54,904 bases of DNA from Bacteroidota bacterium (GTDB lineage Bacteria > Bacteroidota > Bacteroidia > Cytophagales > Cyclobacteriaceae), in NCBI GenBank assembly GCA_024280115.1, contig JAJRQT010000140.1, positions 1-54,904 on the forward strand, given 5' to 3'. The notes below the pieces were generated by a model, which made no database searches, had not been told where the DNA came from, and saw only the letters and a list, made by a program, of their open reading frames with translations. Both the position numbers and the translations under genes were made by a program. Below are positions 16,970-25,804 of the stretch, one piece after another (the first letter of the stretch is position 1; the number at the start of each line of letters is the position of its first letter).

Positions 16970-19093
16970 ATGCTTAGTTTTAGAAATGTATTAGAAGATT
17001 TAAATAATCCGGTCGTTGAACAAGACATCATCGACCTTGCGGATAAGATTTCGCTATTTAATAATCTGCAGATTGACGAAGAGAAATTCAGGAGTCTCCG
17101 GCTTGCAAGAGGTGTTTACGGCCAGCGCCAACCCGGAGTGCAAATGATTAGGATTAAAATCCCGTATGGGAAAATGACTTTTCGACAGTTGAGAAGGATT
17201 GCTGATCTTTCTGATGAATATGCAAGCAGCAAGCTCCATGCGACCACCAGGCAGGATATTCAGATCCACTATGTGAACCTGGACCGCACACCTGAACTTT
17301 GGGCAAAACTAGAGCAAGACAATATCACTTTAAGAGAGGCCTGCGGAAATACAGTAAGAAATATCACTGCTTCAGACAAGGCGGGGATTGATCCAAATGA
17401 ACCATTTGACGTAAGTCCGTATGCGCACGCTATGTTTGAATATTTGCTTCGAAATCCTGTTTGTCAGGAGATGGGAAGAAAATTCAAAATAGCATTTTCC
17501 TCCAGTGAAGAGGATTCAGCTTTCATTTTTATCCATGATATTGGAGTGATACCGAAGGTGAAATTTGAAAATGGAAAAGAGATCAGGGGATTTAAAGTAT
17601 ATATTGGCGGAGGTCTCGGGGCACAGCCATTCCTTGCTCAACTCGCCTATGAGTTTCTGGAAGAAAATCAACTAATTCCATTTACCGAAGGTTTGCTAAG
17701 AGTTTTTGATAGATATGGAGAACGAGCTAGAAGGCAAAAAGCGAGATTAAAGTATTTACTCAATGATCTGGGCCTTGAAGAACTTTTAAAACTTGTTGAT
17801 AAAGAGCAAAAGGCGCTAAATGTAAAATCGTTTAGTGTTGATTATACTTCACCCAATGAGCAACCCAAGTTTCCGGATGTTGCTGATTATTCTAACGTAA
17901 AGATTGATGATGCTGAGAAGTTTGAAAAGTGGCGTCGGACAAATGTTTTCGAACAAAAGCAACTAGGTTTCCATGGTGTTTATGTGAAATTATTGCTGGG
18001 TGATATGTCCTCAGACCTTGCCCGGACTTTTGCTGATATTGCAGAGAAATATGCTGCCGATGATATTCGGATTACAGTAAACCAAGGCTACCTGTTAAAA
18101 TATGTAACTGAAAATGCCTTAATACCTATGTTCTATGAGCTGAACAAAGTTGGCCTGGCAGAACCGGGTTTTGACTCTCCCGCAGACATCACTGCCTGTC
18201 CCGGAACAGATACTTGTAATCTTGGAATCTCCAGCAGCACCGGACTGGCTAAAGCTCTGGAAAATGTAATTATAAATGAATATCCTGATTTGATCCATAA
18301 CAATGATCTGAAAATAAAAATCAGCGGTTGCCCGAATTCTTGTGGTCAGCACAGCCTGGCTGGAATAGGATTTCATGGAAGTTCCATAAAAAATGGACTC
18401 AATGTTTTACCCGCTGTTCAAGTAATGCTCGGCGGAGGTGTCAATTCAGACGGAGAAGGTGAAATTGTAGAACGGGTCATCAAATTGCCAAGCAAGAGAA
18501 GCCCGGAGATTTTGCGATTATTATTGGATGACTATGAAGATCATGGACAAGAAGGGGAATATTATAAAGACTATTTCCGACGCCAGGGTAAACCGTATTT
18601 CTACAATTTACTGAAGCCTTTAAATAATCTCGACACAGTACAGGAAACAGATTACATCGATTGGGATCAGGAAAATAATTTTTTAGTGCAAACTGCAGTT
18701 GGAGAGTGTGCCGGTGTCATCATAGATCTGGTATCAACACTGTTGTTTGATTCTGATGAAAAATTGAAATGGGCCAGGGAGGCTTTAGAAAACAATCAAT
18801 TTTCAGATGCTATTTACCACAGTTATAATGTATTTATAAACAGTGCTAAGGCCATGCTGCTTGGAGAGGATGTAAAAAATAATTCTCAAATGAGTGTGAT
18901 CACCGACTTTGAAAGAATATTTGTTGAAACGGGAATATTTGAGTTTGCAGAAGGTTCGTTTAAAACGCATGTTTTGCAAATCAATAGGCATGAACCAACG
19001 GACACTTTTGCAGCGAAGTATTTGGCTAGTGCTGCGAATTTTCTCGAGAAAATAAATTCCTTTAGATCAAGCCAGGTAGTGAAAGCCGTTTAG
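16970..19093 (+). CDS. Sulfite reductase hemoprotein fused to a C-terminal HEPN-like domain
   Basis: The 707-residue cytoplasmic protein reduces sulfite to sulfide with a siroheme-[4Fe-4S] centre. Residues about 1-560 hold two ferredoxin-like/siroheme-binding repeats, including the siroheme arginine segment HATTRQDIQIHY. The cluster ligands are Cys410, Cys416 (ACPGTDTCN) and Cys454, Cys458 (GCPNSCGQH). Residues about 570-700 are an all-helical extension resembling a HEPN domain, absent from ordinary CysI. The family includes nitrite reductases, but the neighbours (siroheme synthesis and CysH) support sulfite. It starts the operon after an attenuator-like leader and is followed one base later by the methyltransferase gene. 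Confidence 0.9.
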   Translation: MLSFRNVLEDLNNPVVEQDIIDLADKISLFNNLQIDEEKFRSLRLARGVYGQRQPGVQMIRIKIPYGKMTFRQLRRIADLSDEYASSKLHATTRQDIQIHYVNLDRTPELWAKLEQDNITLREACGNTVRNITASDKAGIDPNEPFDVSPYAHAMFEYLLRNPVCQEMGRKFKIAFSSSEEDSAFIFIHDIGVIPKVKFENGKEIRGFKVYIGGGLGAQPFLAQLAYEFLEENQLIPFTEGLLRVFDRYGERARRQKARLKYLLNDLGLEELLKLVDKEQKALNVKSFSVDYTSPNEQPKFPDVADYSNVKIDDAEKFEKWRRTNVFEQKQLGFHGVYVKLLLGDMSSDLARTFADIAEKYAADDIRITVNQGYLLKYVTENALIPMFYELNKVGLAEPGFDSPADITACPGTDTCNLGISSSTGLAKALENVIINEYPDLIHNNDLKIKISGCPNSCGQHSLAGIGFHGSSIKNGLNVLPAVQVMLGGGVNSDGEGEIVERVIKLPSKRSPEILRLLLDDYEDHGQEGEYYKDYFRRQGKPYFYNLLKPLNNLDTVQETDYIDWDQENNFLVQTAVGECAGVIIDLVSTLLFDSDEKLKWAREALENNQFSDAIYHSYNVFINSAKAMLLGEDVKNNSQMSVITDFERIFVETGIFEFAEGSFKTHVLQINRHEPTDTFAAKYLASAANFLEKINSFRSSQVVKAV

Positions 19094-19094
19094 T

Positions 19095-19877
19095 ATGAAA
19101 AGCAAATATCAAATACCGAAACTTACACTTGTCGGAGCCGGGCCAGGAGATCCTGATATGATCACCGTAAAGGGAATAAAAGCTCTGGCAGAAGCCGATG
19201 TTGTTTTGTATGATGCGCTGGTCAATGAGGAATTGTTGAATTATGCACCAGAGAGAACCTTAAAAATATTTGTTGGTAAAAGGGCGGGTATGCACAGTTT
19301 CCAGCAAAAAGAGATCAACAGATTGATAGTAAAATATGGAATTAGCAGAGGAAATGTGGTGCGCTTAAAAGGTGGAGATCCATTTGTTTTTGGAAGAGGA
19401 TTGGAAGAAGTGGAGTATGCCACATCTTATGGAATTGAGGTGAAAGTCATACCCGGGATCAGCAGCGCTTTGTCCGTTCCTGCAATGCAAAATATCCCGC
19501 TTACACATAGAGGCATTTCAGAAAGTTTCTGGGTGGTTACAGGAACAACAAAGGCAGGAGTGTTGTCCAAAGATCTTCATCTCGCAGCTCAATCAAGCGC
19601 CACCGTTGTGATTTTGATGGGGATGAAAAAGCTGGATGAAATTGTTGAAATTTTTACAACATTGAATAGAAAAAACACACCAGTCGCCATCGTGCAAAAC
19701 GGGTCCCTACCGGATGAAAAAATAGGGTTGGGCACTATTTCTAATATTGTTGAAATAGTCAGTGATAACGCACTTTCTTCCCCGGCAATCATTATAGTTG
19801 GGGAAATTGTAAGGTATGTGAAAAAGAATGAATATTCAGAGCTTGTAAGAGAGTATGCTAATTTTAACAGTTTGTAA
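19095..19877 (+). CDS. cobA: Uroporphyrinogen-III C-methyltransferase
   Basis: The 260-residue SAM-dependent enzyme methylates uroporphyrinogen III at C2 and C7 to give precorrin-2, the first step towards siroheme for the adjacent sulfite reductase. Signatures are LVGAGPGDPDMITVKGIKAL, DALVNEELL, VRLKGGDPFVFGRGLEE and VIPGISSALSVPAMQNIPLTHRG. Length is that of the stand-alone enzyme (about 250-280), not the CysG fusion. The start is one base after the upstream stop codon, so the genes are tightly coupled. Confidence 0.95.
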   Translation: MKSKYQIPKLTLVGAGPGDPDMITVKGIKALAEADVVLYDALVNEELLNYAPERTLKIFVGKRAGMHSFQQKEINRLIVKYGISRGNVVRLKGGDPFVFGRGLEEVEYATSYGIEVKVIPGISSALSVPAMQNIPLTHRGISESFWVVTGTTKAGVLSKDLHLAAQSSATVVILMGMKKLDEIVEIFTTLNRKNTPVAIVQNGSLPDEKIGLGTISNIVEIVSDNALSSPAIIIVGEIVRYVKKNEYSELVREYANFNSL

Positions 19878-19882
19878 ATATC

Positions 19883-20464
19883 ATGGGGAATAATAAATTA
19901 TATCCGATTTTTCTGAAACTTGAAAACCTCCATACATTATTGGTAGGAGCCGGTAATGTTGGTTTAGAAAAATTAAATGCTTTTTTGAAAAATAGTCCAA
20001 ACGCAAGAGTAACCATAGTAGCAGATGATGTGTGTGAAGAAGTCAACAGGATTGTTGAGAAAAATCCGGAAATCAGATTGTTGAAAAGAAAATTTTTTAT
20101 AAGTGACCTTGAAGGCATCGATCTCTTGATGCTTGCCACCAACGACCGGTCCTTGCACAAACGCACCAAAATTGAAGCCAGAAAAAGAAGGATTTTAACC
20201 AATGTGGCTGACACGCCTGATCTTTGCGATTTTTACCTTGGATCAGTTGTGCAGAAGGGCGATTTGAAAATTGGCATTAGTACCAATGGAAAATCTCCTA
20301 CTTTTGCAAAACGGTTCAGGGAATATATGGAAGATGCACTTCCTGACAGTCTCCAGGAATTGATTGATAATTTAAATACTTACAGAAACAGTTTGAAAGG
20401 TGATATTCAAAATAAAATTAGAATATTGAATAATATGACCTCATCTTTCATCACAAAAAGTTAA
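19883..20464 (+). CDS. Precorrin-2 dehydrogenase (siroheme synthase N-terminal type)
   Basis: The 193-residue protein oxidises precorrin-2 to sirohydrochlorin with NAD+. It has a Rossmann LLVGAGNVGLEKLNAFL near residue 15-31, the ATNDRSLHKRTKIEARKRRI segment, NVADTPDLCDFYLGSVVQKGDLKIGISTNGKSP and a short dimerisation tail. This equals the N-terminal module of CysG. A separate chelatase is not seen, so this protein may also insert iron, as in Met8p-like enzymes, or rely on another gene. It is the third gene of the operon. Confidence 0.9.
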   Translation: MGNNKLYPIFLKLENLHTLLVGAGNVGLEKLNAFLKNSPNARVTIVADDVCEEVNRIVEKNPEIRLLKRKFFISDLEGIDLLMLATNDRSLHKRTKIEARKRRILTNVADTPDLCDFYLGSVVQKGDLKIGISTNGKSPTFAKRFREYMEDALPDSLQELIDNLNTYRNSLKGDIQNKIRILNNMTSSFITKS

Positions 20465-20473
20465 TAAAAGCTT

Positions 20474-21181
20474 ATGTTAGCAGCGGTAAAAAATAAGAGT
20501 TCATATAATCCATTGAGTGTATCTTTGAAAAAGCCAGATCTTAAAATTCTGAATGAGAAATATATAAAACTTTCTCCGGAAGAACGCATCAAGGAGATTT
20601 ATAATGATTTTGATGATATCCTTTTATCCTCATCATTTGGAACCACTGCGGTCTTCCAATTGTATCTTTTTTATAAGGCCGGGATAAAGCAACCGGTCCA
20701 TTTTATTGATACGTCATATCATTTTCAGGAAACGCTGGATTATAAAGAAAAACTTACTAAATTGTTCGCGCTTGAGGTAATAGATATTATTCCCGACAAA
20801 GAGCAGAACAATTTTTCAAAGTTAGGCGAATTATGGCGCTACGATCCTGACAAGTGCTGCCAAATCAATAAAATTGAACCATTTGAAAAAATCAGGGATC
20901 AGCATGAGGTTTGGGTATCTGGATTAATGAACTGGCAAAGTAGCCACAGAGAGCGACTTGAAATTTTTGAGGAAAAGAAGGGAGTAATCAAGTTTTACCC
21001 GATACTGGATGTGACAGAAGCAGAAGCATTGCAATGTATCGAAGAAAACAATTTGCCGATACATCCACTAAAACCTTTGGGGTATGAATCAATAGGATGT
21101 AAACATTGTACATTAAAAGGAAAGAAAAGAAAAGGCAGATGGGCACAAACTGTAAAAACAGAATGTGGTCTCCATCTCTAA
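20474..21181 (+). CDS. cysH: APS/PAPS reductase, first CysH paralogue
   Basis: The 235-residue PP-loop enzyme reduces (phospho)adenylyl sulfate to sulfite. It has LSSSFGTTAVFQLYL for the nucleotide loop, HFIDTSYHFQETLDYKEKL, DPDKCCQINKIEPF, GLMNWQSSHR and a C-terminal ECGLH with the catalytic cysteine. The CC pair and GCKHC pair are the four ligands of the [4Fe-4S] cluster found in APS reductases, so APS is the more likely substrate. It ends the first operon, nine bases after the preceding gene. Confidence 0.88.
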   Translation: MLAAVKNKSSYNPLSVSLKKPDLKILNEKYIKLSPEERIKEIYNDFDDILLSSSFGTTAVFQLYLFYKAGIKQPVHFIDTSYHFQETLDYKEKLTKLFALEVIDIIPDKEQNNFSKLGELWRYDPDKCCQINKIEPFEKIRDQHEVWVSGLMNWQSSHRERLEIFEEKKGVIKFYPILDVTEAEALQCIEENNLPIHPLKPLGYESIGCKHCTLKGKKRKGRWAQTVKTECGLHL

Positions 21182-21189
21182 AGATAAAA

Positions 21190-21292
21190 GGTGACAAGTA
21201 AAAGGGTCAATTTCTCGAATAGTTTCAGAAATCAGATTTAATTAGTTAGAGGTAAGATAAATCCAGATCCTTTACTTGTTAACCTTTTTTTT
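21190..21292 (+). terminator. Long imperfect terminator hairpin of the first sulfur operon
   Basis: GGTGACAAGTAAAAGG starting at 21190 can pair with CCTTTACTTGTTAACC ending near 21284, with two bulges. A run of eight T residues follows. It starts nine bases after the first cysH stop codon. The intervening loop is unusually long (about 60 nt), so a simpler inner fold is possible. Confidence 0.55.
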
Positions 21293-21589
21293 ATTTTTAC
21301 TATTATACATTTCCGTAGGAAAACCTATAAATGACCGATGATAGCCTGGTCGAAGAAAAACACTTTAAGCAAAGAAACCATTATGTTGGAATTGATGCTT
21401 TTTTCATTAGCACTCTTTGAATGTTGATTTGGATTATTTTAATATTTTTTAACTATTACCTAACTGTATTCGCTTTTCTATATTAATAAAAAGAGAAATT
21501 TAATAAATTCGCTGATTGACAAAGAATGAATTTTTTATTGCAAAGGGCAGAGCTACAATTTTTTGTCCTGACCTTAAAATAATGATGAG
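21293..21589. promoter_or_regulatory. Leader of the second CysH gene
   Basis: About 300 bp lie between the terminator and the second cysH gene. The region is AT-rich and should hold a promoter. I see no clear riboswitch or hairpin, and no second short leader ORF like the one before the sulfite reductase gene. Confidence 0.3.
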
Positions 21590-22315
21590 ATGGAAGGATT
21601 GGTTAAGGAACTAAATGAGCGCATGCGAGGGCTTTCAGCGCGCGAAATATTAAGCTTTTTTATTGAAGATTTTGATGGGAAAATAGCGTTTGGGAGCAGC
21701 CTTGGAGCAGAGGATCAGGTACTAACCGCTATGATTTCCGGTATTGACAAATCAACTAAAATATTTACCCTGGATACGGGAAGGGTTTTCCCTGAAACAT
21801 ATCAAACTCTTCATGAAACCAATAGGAAATATGGGATAAACATTGAAGTTTATTTCCCCAATTCGGAAAAAGTCGAACGAATGGTTAATGAGAAAGGTAT
21901 CAACCTTTTTTACGGAAGTATAGAAAACAGAAAATTATGCTGTAATATACGGAAAATTGACCCTTTAAAGAGAGCCATGATGGATGCAGATGTTTGGGTT
22001 ACAGGGCTTAGAAAGGTACAATCCATAACACGGGTATTTACCGAAGTGGTAGAATATGATTACCTCAACGGAAAAATAAAGATTAATCCATTGCTCGAAT
22101 GGACAGAAGAGGATATTTGGAGTTACATTAGGAATAATGATGTGCCTTACAACAAATTACACGACAGAGGCTTTCCAAGTATAGGATGTGAGCCTTGTAC
22201 AAGGGCGATCAAAGATGGCGAAGACATCAGGGCAGGCCGGTGGTGGTGGGAAACTCCTGAGCAAAAGGAGTGCGGGTTGCATAGGCGGAATGGGCAATTA
22301 AAACAACACATCTGA
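21590..22315 (+). CDS. cysH: APS/PAPS reductase, second CysH paralogue
   Basis: The 241-residue enzyme has the PP-loop FGSSLGAEDQVLT, FTLDTGRVFPETYQ, the RKLCCNIRK pair, VTGLRKVQS, and the C-terminal GCEPCTRAIKDGEDIRAGRWWW and KECGLH. These fit the [4Fe-4S] APS reductase branch very closely, more so than the upstream paralogue. Two diverged copies in tandem but separated by a terminator may serve different conditions or substrates (APS versus PAPS). No sulfate adenylyltransferase is present in the window. Confidence 0.92.
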   Translation: MEGLVKELNERMRGLSAREILSFFIEDFDGKIAFGSSLGAEDQVLTAMISGIDKSTKIFTLDTGRVFPETYQTLHETNRKYGINIEVYFPNSEKVERMVNEKGINLFYGSIENRKLCCNIRKIDPLKRAMMDADVWVTGLRKVQSITRVFTEVVEYDYLNGKIKINPLLEWTEEDIWSYIRNNDVPYNKLHDRGFPSIGCEPCTRAIKDGEDIRAGRWWWETPEQKECGLHRRNGQLKQHI

Positions 22316-22412
22316 TATTCCTGTTTTTTCACAGTGAATAGAAAATAATATGAACTGCAAATTAAGAATTTACACCTCTCTGAGACCTAATAGGTTAGCC
22401 CTTACCCTTACT

Positions 22413-22527
22413 GGGTATAGTTTGCAACTATACCCTAATATAAAATCTAATCCCACGATTTTTTTTCGTATTGCCTTTTCTGGTTCCTGATGAATAATGA
22501 TTATTTGGTGTAGAAAAATTCTACACC
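22413..22527. repeat. Two palindromic hairpins between cysH and dinB
   Basis: The first is a perfect 10-bp stem (GGGTATAGTT at 22413-22422, AACTATACCC at 22426-22435) with a TGC loop. The second is a 9-bp stem (GGTGTAGAA at 22507-22515, TTCTACACC at 22519-22527) with an AAA loop. Neither is followed by a T tract. They may be REP-like units. The rest of the 327-bp gap shows no gene. Confidence 0.5.
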
Positions 22528-22642
22528 CAGATGGGAGTAAAATCTAAAATGCACTCTTCTCTATTATTGTATTACATCATTATTGCATTATATCATTAAT
22601 CCATTATTCATTAAATTCGTGGTCGAACCATCTAAGTAAAAA

Positions 22643-23734
22643 ATGGTTGAGAGTTATGAAACTTCTATACAAAAAAAAATCATCCACATCGATATGGATG
22701 CTTTTTTCGCTTCTATTGAGCAACGCGATAACCCTGAATTAATTGGAAAACCCGTAGCTGTGGGTGGTGCCGGCAAAAGAGGTGTTGTGGCCGCAGCCAG
22801 CTATGAGGCACGAAAGTATGGTGTATTCTCGGCTCAACCGTCTTCTATTGCCATAAGAAATTGTCCCGGCTTAATTTTTGTAAAACCAAGATTTGATGTT
22901 TATAAAGAAGTTTCAAATCAAATCAGACAGGTGTTTCATGAATATACTGACTTAGTTGAGCCGCTTTCTTTAGATGAAGCCTATCTTGATGTTACGGAAA
23001 ATAAAAAGGGATTGAAATCAGCAACAATCATCGCGCAGGAAATAAAAGCGAAAATTAAATTGACGACTCAACTCACAGCTTCTGCGGGTGTATCTGTTAA
23101 TAAATTCCTGGCGAAGGTCGCATCTGACCAGGATAAACCTGACGGCCTGTTTGTGATCACCCCACATCAAGCCGAGGCATTTGTGGATAATTTACCTATT
23201 GAAAAATTTTTTGGTATCGGTAAGGTCACAGCCCAAAAAATGCATGATCTTGGAATCAATTTTGGCAGAGAACTTAAAAAGATCTCACAGGAGGAGTTGG
23301 TAAACCGGTTTGGAAAAGTTGGCCGGTATTATTTTAATATCGCCAGAGCCATTGACAAGAGGGAGGTGAATCCCAACAGGGTTAGAAAATCACTTGGCGC
23401 TGAAAGAACTTTTGAAAATGATCTGAATGAAAAAGAGGAGGTCTTGGATCAAACAGAACGAATAGCTAATATTCTGATCGACAGAATGGACAAGTCTAAA
23501 ACCAAGGGGAAAACTGTTACCCTGAAGTTGAAATTCAACGACTTTGAGATCATCAACCGGAGCAAAACATTTGGGCACTATATTTTTATGCCGGATGAAA
23601 TTAGAAAAATATCCAATGATTTGATTTTGAATGAGCTGCCCGTAAAGAAAGGAATCCGCTTAATTGGAGTAACCATCTCTAACCTTGAAGATGTCCGGGA
23701 TCAATTTCCAAAGCAGCTAACGCTCGATTTTTAG
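22643..23734 (+). CDS. dinB: DNA polymerase IV (Y family)
   Basis: The 363-residue error-prone polymerase carries the Y-family motifs IIHIDMDAFFASIEQRD (first catalytic aspartate), AASYEARKYGVFSA and PLSLDEAYLDVT (second acidic pair). The helix-hairpin-helix region FFGIGKVTAQKMHDLGI and a little-finger domain starting near SLGAERTFENDL follow. The C-terminus QFPKQLTLDF ends in a QLxLxF-type clamp-binding peptide. It performs translesion synthesis. It is monocistronic. Confidence 0.95.
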   Translation: MVESYETSIQKKIIHIDMDAFFASIEQRDNPELIGKPVAVGGAGKRGVVAAASYEARKYGVFSAQPSSIAIRNCPGLIFVKPRFDVYKEVSNQIRQVFHEYTDLVEPLSLDEAYLDVTENKKGLKSATIIAQEIKAKIKLTTQLTASAGVSVNKFLAKVASDQDKPDGLFVITPHQAEAFVDNLPIEKFFGIGKVTAQKMHDLGINFGRELKKISQEELVNRFGKVGRYYFNIARAIDKREVNPNRVRKSLGAERTFENDLNEKEEVLDQTERIANILIDRMDKSKTKGKTVTLKLKFNDFEIINRSKTFGHYIFMPDEIRKISNDLILNELPVKKGIRLIGVTISNLEDVRDQFPKQLTLDF

Positions 23735-23900
23735 CAAAATGTTTGTTTGAAGAATCATATAAATAAAACAATCTGCTCTGTTATCTTTGCGCCATATTCC
23801 GTACGGTTTCTGTATTGATAATATTACATTTTCAGACTTTCATTGCTGATTATCATATTCATTTTTATCGTGGAATTTTTTAAACATTTAAAACAAGATT

Positions 23901-24833
23901 TTGGCTACCCAATTTGACCCTAACAAAAGAATTTACGGTATATTGTATGCATCAATCACAGCAATTTTCTGGGGATTTCTGGCTATTTTTATCAAAGTCA
24001 CCTTGAATGAGGTTGCGCCGATAATAGTTGTTTGGTTTCGATTCAGTGTAGCATTTTTATTTTTACTATTTTATTTTTCCGCAAAAGATAGACAAAAACT
24101 AACGATCATAAAGAAACCTCCTGTATTGCTGATTCTGGCTGCTTTAAGCTTAACCATCAATTATATTGGGTTTGCCAATGGCATACATCTTACTTCCCCG
24201 GGTAACGCCCAGATTTTTATCCAGCTCGGCCCAATTACTTTTGCGATTGTTGGCTTGGTTATTTTCAAGGAGAGAATTTCGCTTAGGCAATTTCTTGGAT
24301 TTTTAACTGCCGGAGCAGGATTGATCTTTCTTTACAGGGATCAGCTAAAAAATTTACTGGGTAGCGAAGATGTTTATATTTCCGGTGTGCTCTGGTTGAT
24401 TTTAGCAGCACTGACCTGGACAGGATATGCGTCACTTCAAAAAAAATTAGTCCAAAAATTCCATGCTCAACAACTTAACCTAATCATTTTCGGATTGCCC
24501 ATGGTAGTGCTACTACCATTTATTGATTTCACGATTTTCGCTCAGTTTAGCCCAGGTCTTTGGGTTTTATTGGTTTTTCTGGGCATCAATACCATCGTAG
24601 CTTACGGATGTTTGGCAGAGGCCTTTAAATATTTGGAAGCCAATAAAATCAGTGTGATCATTACTTTAAATCCAATAATTACTTTTACAGTAATGGCCAT
24701 TTTGGGTTCTATGAATCTGGACTGGATCGATGCTGAAGTCATCACTATTTATGGGGTAATCGGAGGAATATTTGTATTGTTCGGGGCTATTATGGTAGTT
24801 ATCCCAAAAAAGAAAAATCGCCTCAATCCATGA
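23901..24833 (+). CDS. DMT-superfamily EamA transporter
   Basis: The 310-residue protein has ten predicted hydrophobic helices in two EamA repeats, with signature segments AITAIFWGFLAIFIK-like near residue 17 and NTIVAYGCLAEAFKYLEANK in the second half. The reading frame has no ATG near the start and an in-frame stop 12 bases upstream, so it must begin at a rare codon. TTG at 23901 (or ATT at 23898) is the best choice. Substrates of this family are small metabolites such as amino acids or nucleosides and cannot be read here. It overlaps the next gene by ATGA. Confidence 0.85.
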   Translation: MATQFDPNKRIYGILYASITAIFWGFLAIFIKVTLNEVAPIIVVWFRFSVAFLFLLFYFSAKDRQKLTIIKKPPVLLILAALSLTINYIGFANGIHLTSPGNAQIFIQLGPITFAIVGLVIFKERISLRQFLGFLTAGAGLIFLYRDQLKNLLGSEDVYISGVLWLILAALTWTGYASLQKKLVQKFHAQQLNLIIFGLPMVVLLPFIDFTIFAQFSPGLWVLLVFLGINTIVAYGCLAEAFKYLEANKISVIITLNPIITFTVMAILGSMNLDWIDAEVITIYGVIGGIFVLFGAIMVVIPKKKNRLNP

Positions 24834-25774
24834 TTAATTATTTCGCAGCTTTATTTTTTGCGGCCAAGAGCATATTTATAGGTTGCCCATTTGACAAGAC
24901 CAATTGTGCGGAATGCAATGATTATAAATATGGTATAAAGAAAATAGGCCGGCTCCCAAAAGAAGTTGTAGAGTCATCCGGATTGGCACTTTATAGTGAT
25001 TTATTCATCACTCATCCTGATTCGGGAAATCCACCCAAACTTTGGGGAGTGAAATACCCATTTGATGTGGATAAACCTATAAACGGAGAAATAAATCTAC
25101 CCCCAAATGTAGAAAATATAGATTGGGAGGACCTGGCGCAGGATGATCAGGAAAACCTATATATTGGAGATTTTGGAAATAATGATAACAATCGCAAAGA
25201 CCTCTCGATTATTAAGCTCAATCTTTTAGAAAATAAATTTGAATTAATTGAATTCAATTATCCCGATCAAAAAGAATTTCCTCCTAAAAAGAATCGTGAA
25301 AAAAATTATAATTGTGAAGCAATGCTTTGGGCAAAAGGCAATCTTTATTTATTTTCAAAGAACAGCGGAAATAAAAATGTAAAGATGTATAAACTGCCCG
25401 ACACTCCAGGGAATTATGAGGCTGAAATTGTGGATGTTTTACGATTACCTCTGCAGATTACAGGAGCTGATATTAGCCATGATGGTCAATTTGTCGCACT
25501 GCTTTCCTATGGAAAAGTATTACTCTACCGGACCGGATACAATAAAGAAGGAACACTAAAACTCACCCCCTTCAATTGCAAACAATTTACCAAATCCGGA
25601 CAGTCAGAGGCTATTGTTTTTTTGGATGAAGAAAACCTTATTATTACCAACGAGAAAGGAAAAGTTTATTGGATGTATATTAAAAAGGATAAAAGAAAGA
25701 AGTCGAAAAGAAATCCTGAGTTGGGAGAATTATTCCCTCAAATGAATGAAAAGAATTTATTAGAGATCCAATAG
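24830..25774 (+). CDS. Exported beta-propeller-like protein of unknown function
   Basis: The 314-residue protein has a weak N-terminal hydrophobic segment and then VESSGLALYSDLFITHPDSGNPP, NIDWEDLAQDDQENLYIGDFGNNDNNR and SEAIVFLDEENLIITNEKGKVYW. These repeated strand-rich segments resemble a Bacteroidota propeller family without known activity. A Cys-rich N-terminal patch (GCPFDKTNCAEC) is notable. Its ATG overlaps the stop of the transporter gene by four bases, so the two are co-translated and may act together. Confidence 0.6.
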   Translation: MINYFAALFFAAKSIFIGCPFDKTNCAECNDYKYGIKKIGRLPKEVVESSGLALYSDLFITHPDSGNPPKLWGVKYPFDVDKPINGEINLPPNVENIDWEDLAQDDQENLYIGDFGNNDNNRKDLSIIKLNLLENKFELIEFNYPDQKEFPPKKNREKNYNCEAMLWAKGNLYLFSKNSGNKNVKMYKLPDTPGNYEAEIVDVLRLPLQITGADISHDGQFVALLSYGKVLLYRTGYNKEGTLKLTPFNCKQFTKSGQSEAIVFLDEENLIITNEKGKVYWMYIKKDKRKKSKRNPELGELFPQMNEKNLLEIQ

Positions 25775-25804
25775 ATCAACAATATTTATATAAACGCTAC
25801 AAAA

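Noticed and set aside
22413..22527. Possible CRISPR-like spaced repeats
   Set aside because: The two hairpins have different sequences and there are no repeat-spacer units or cas genes.
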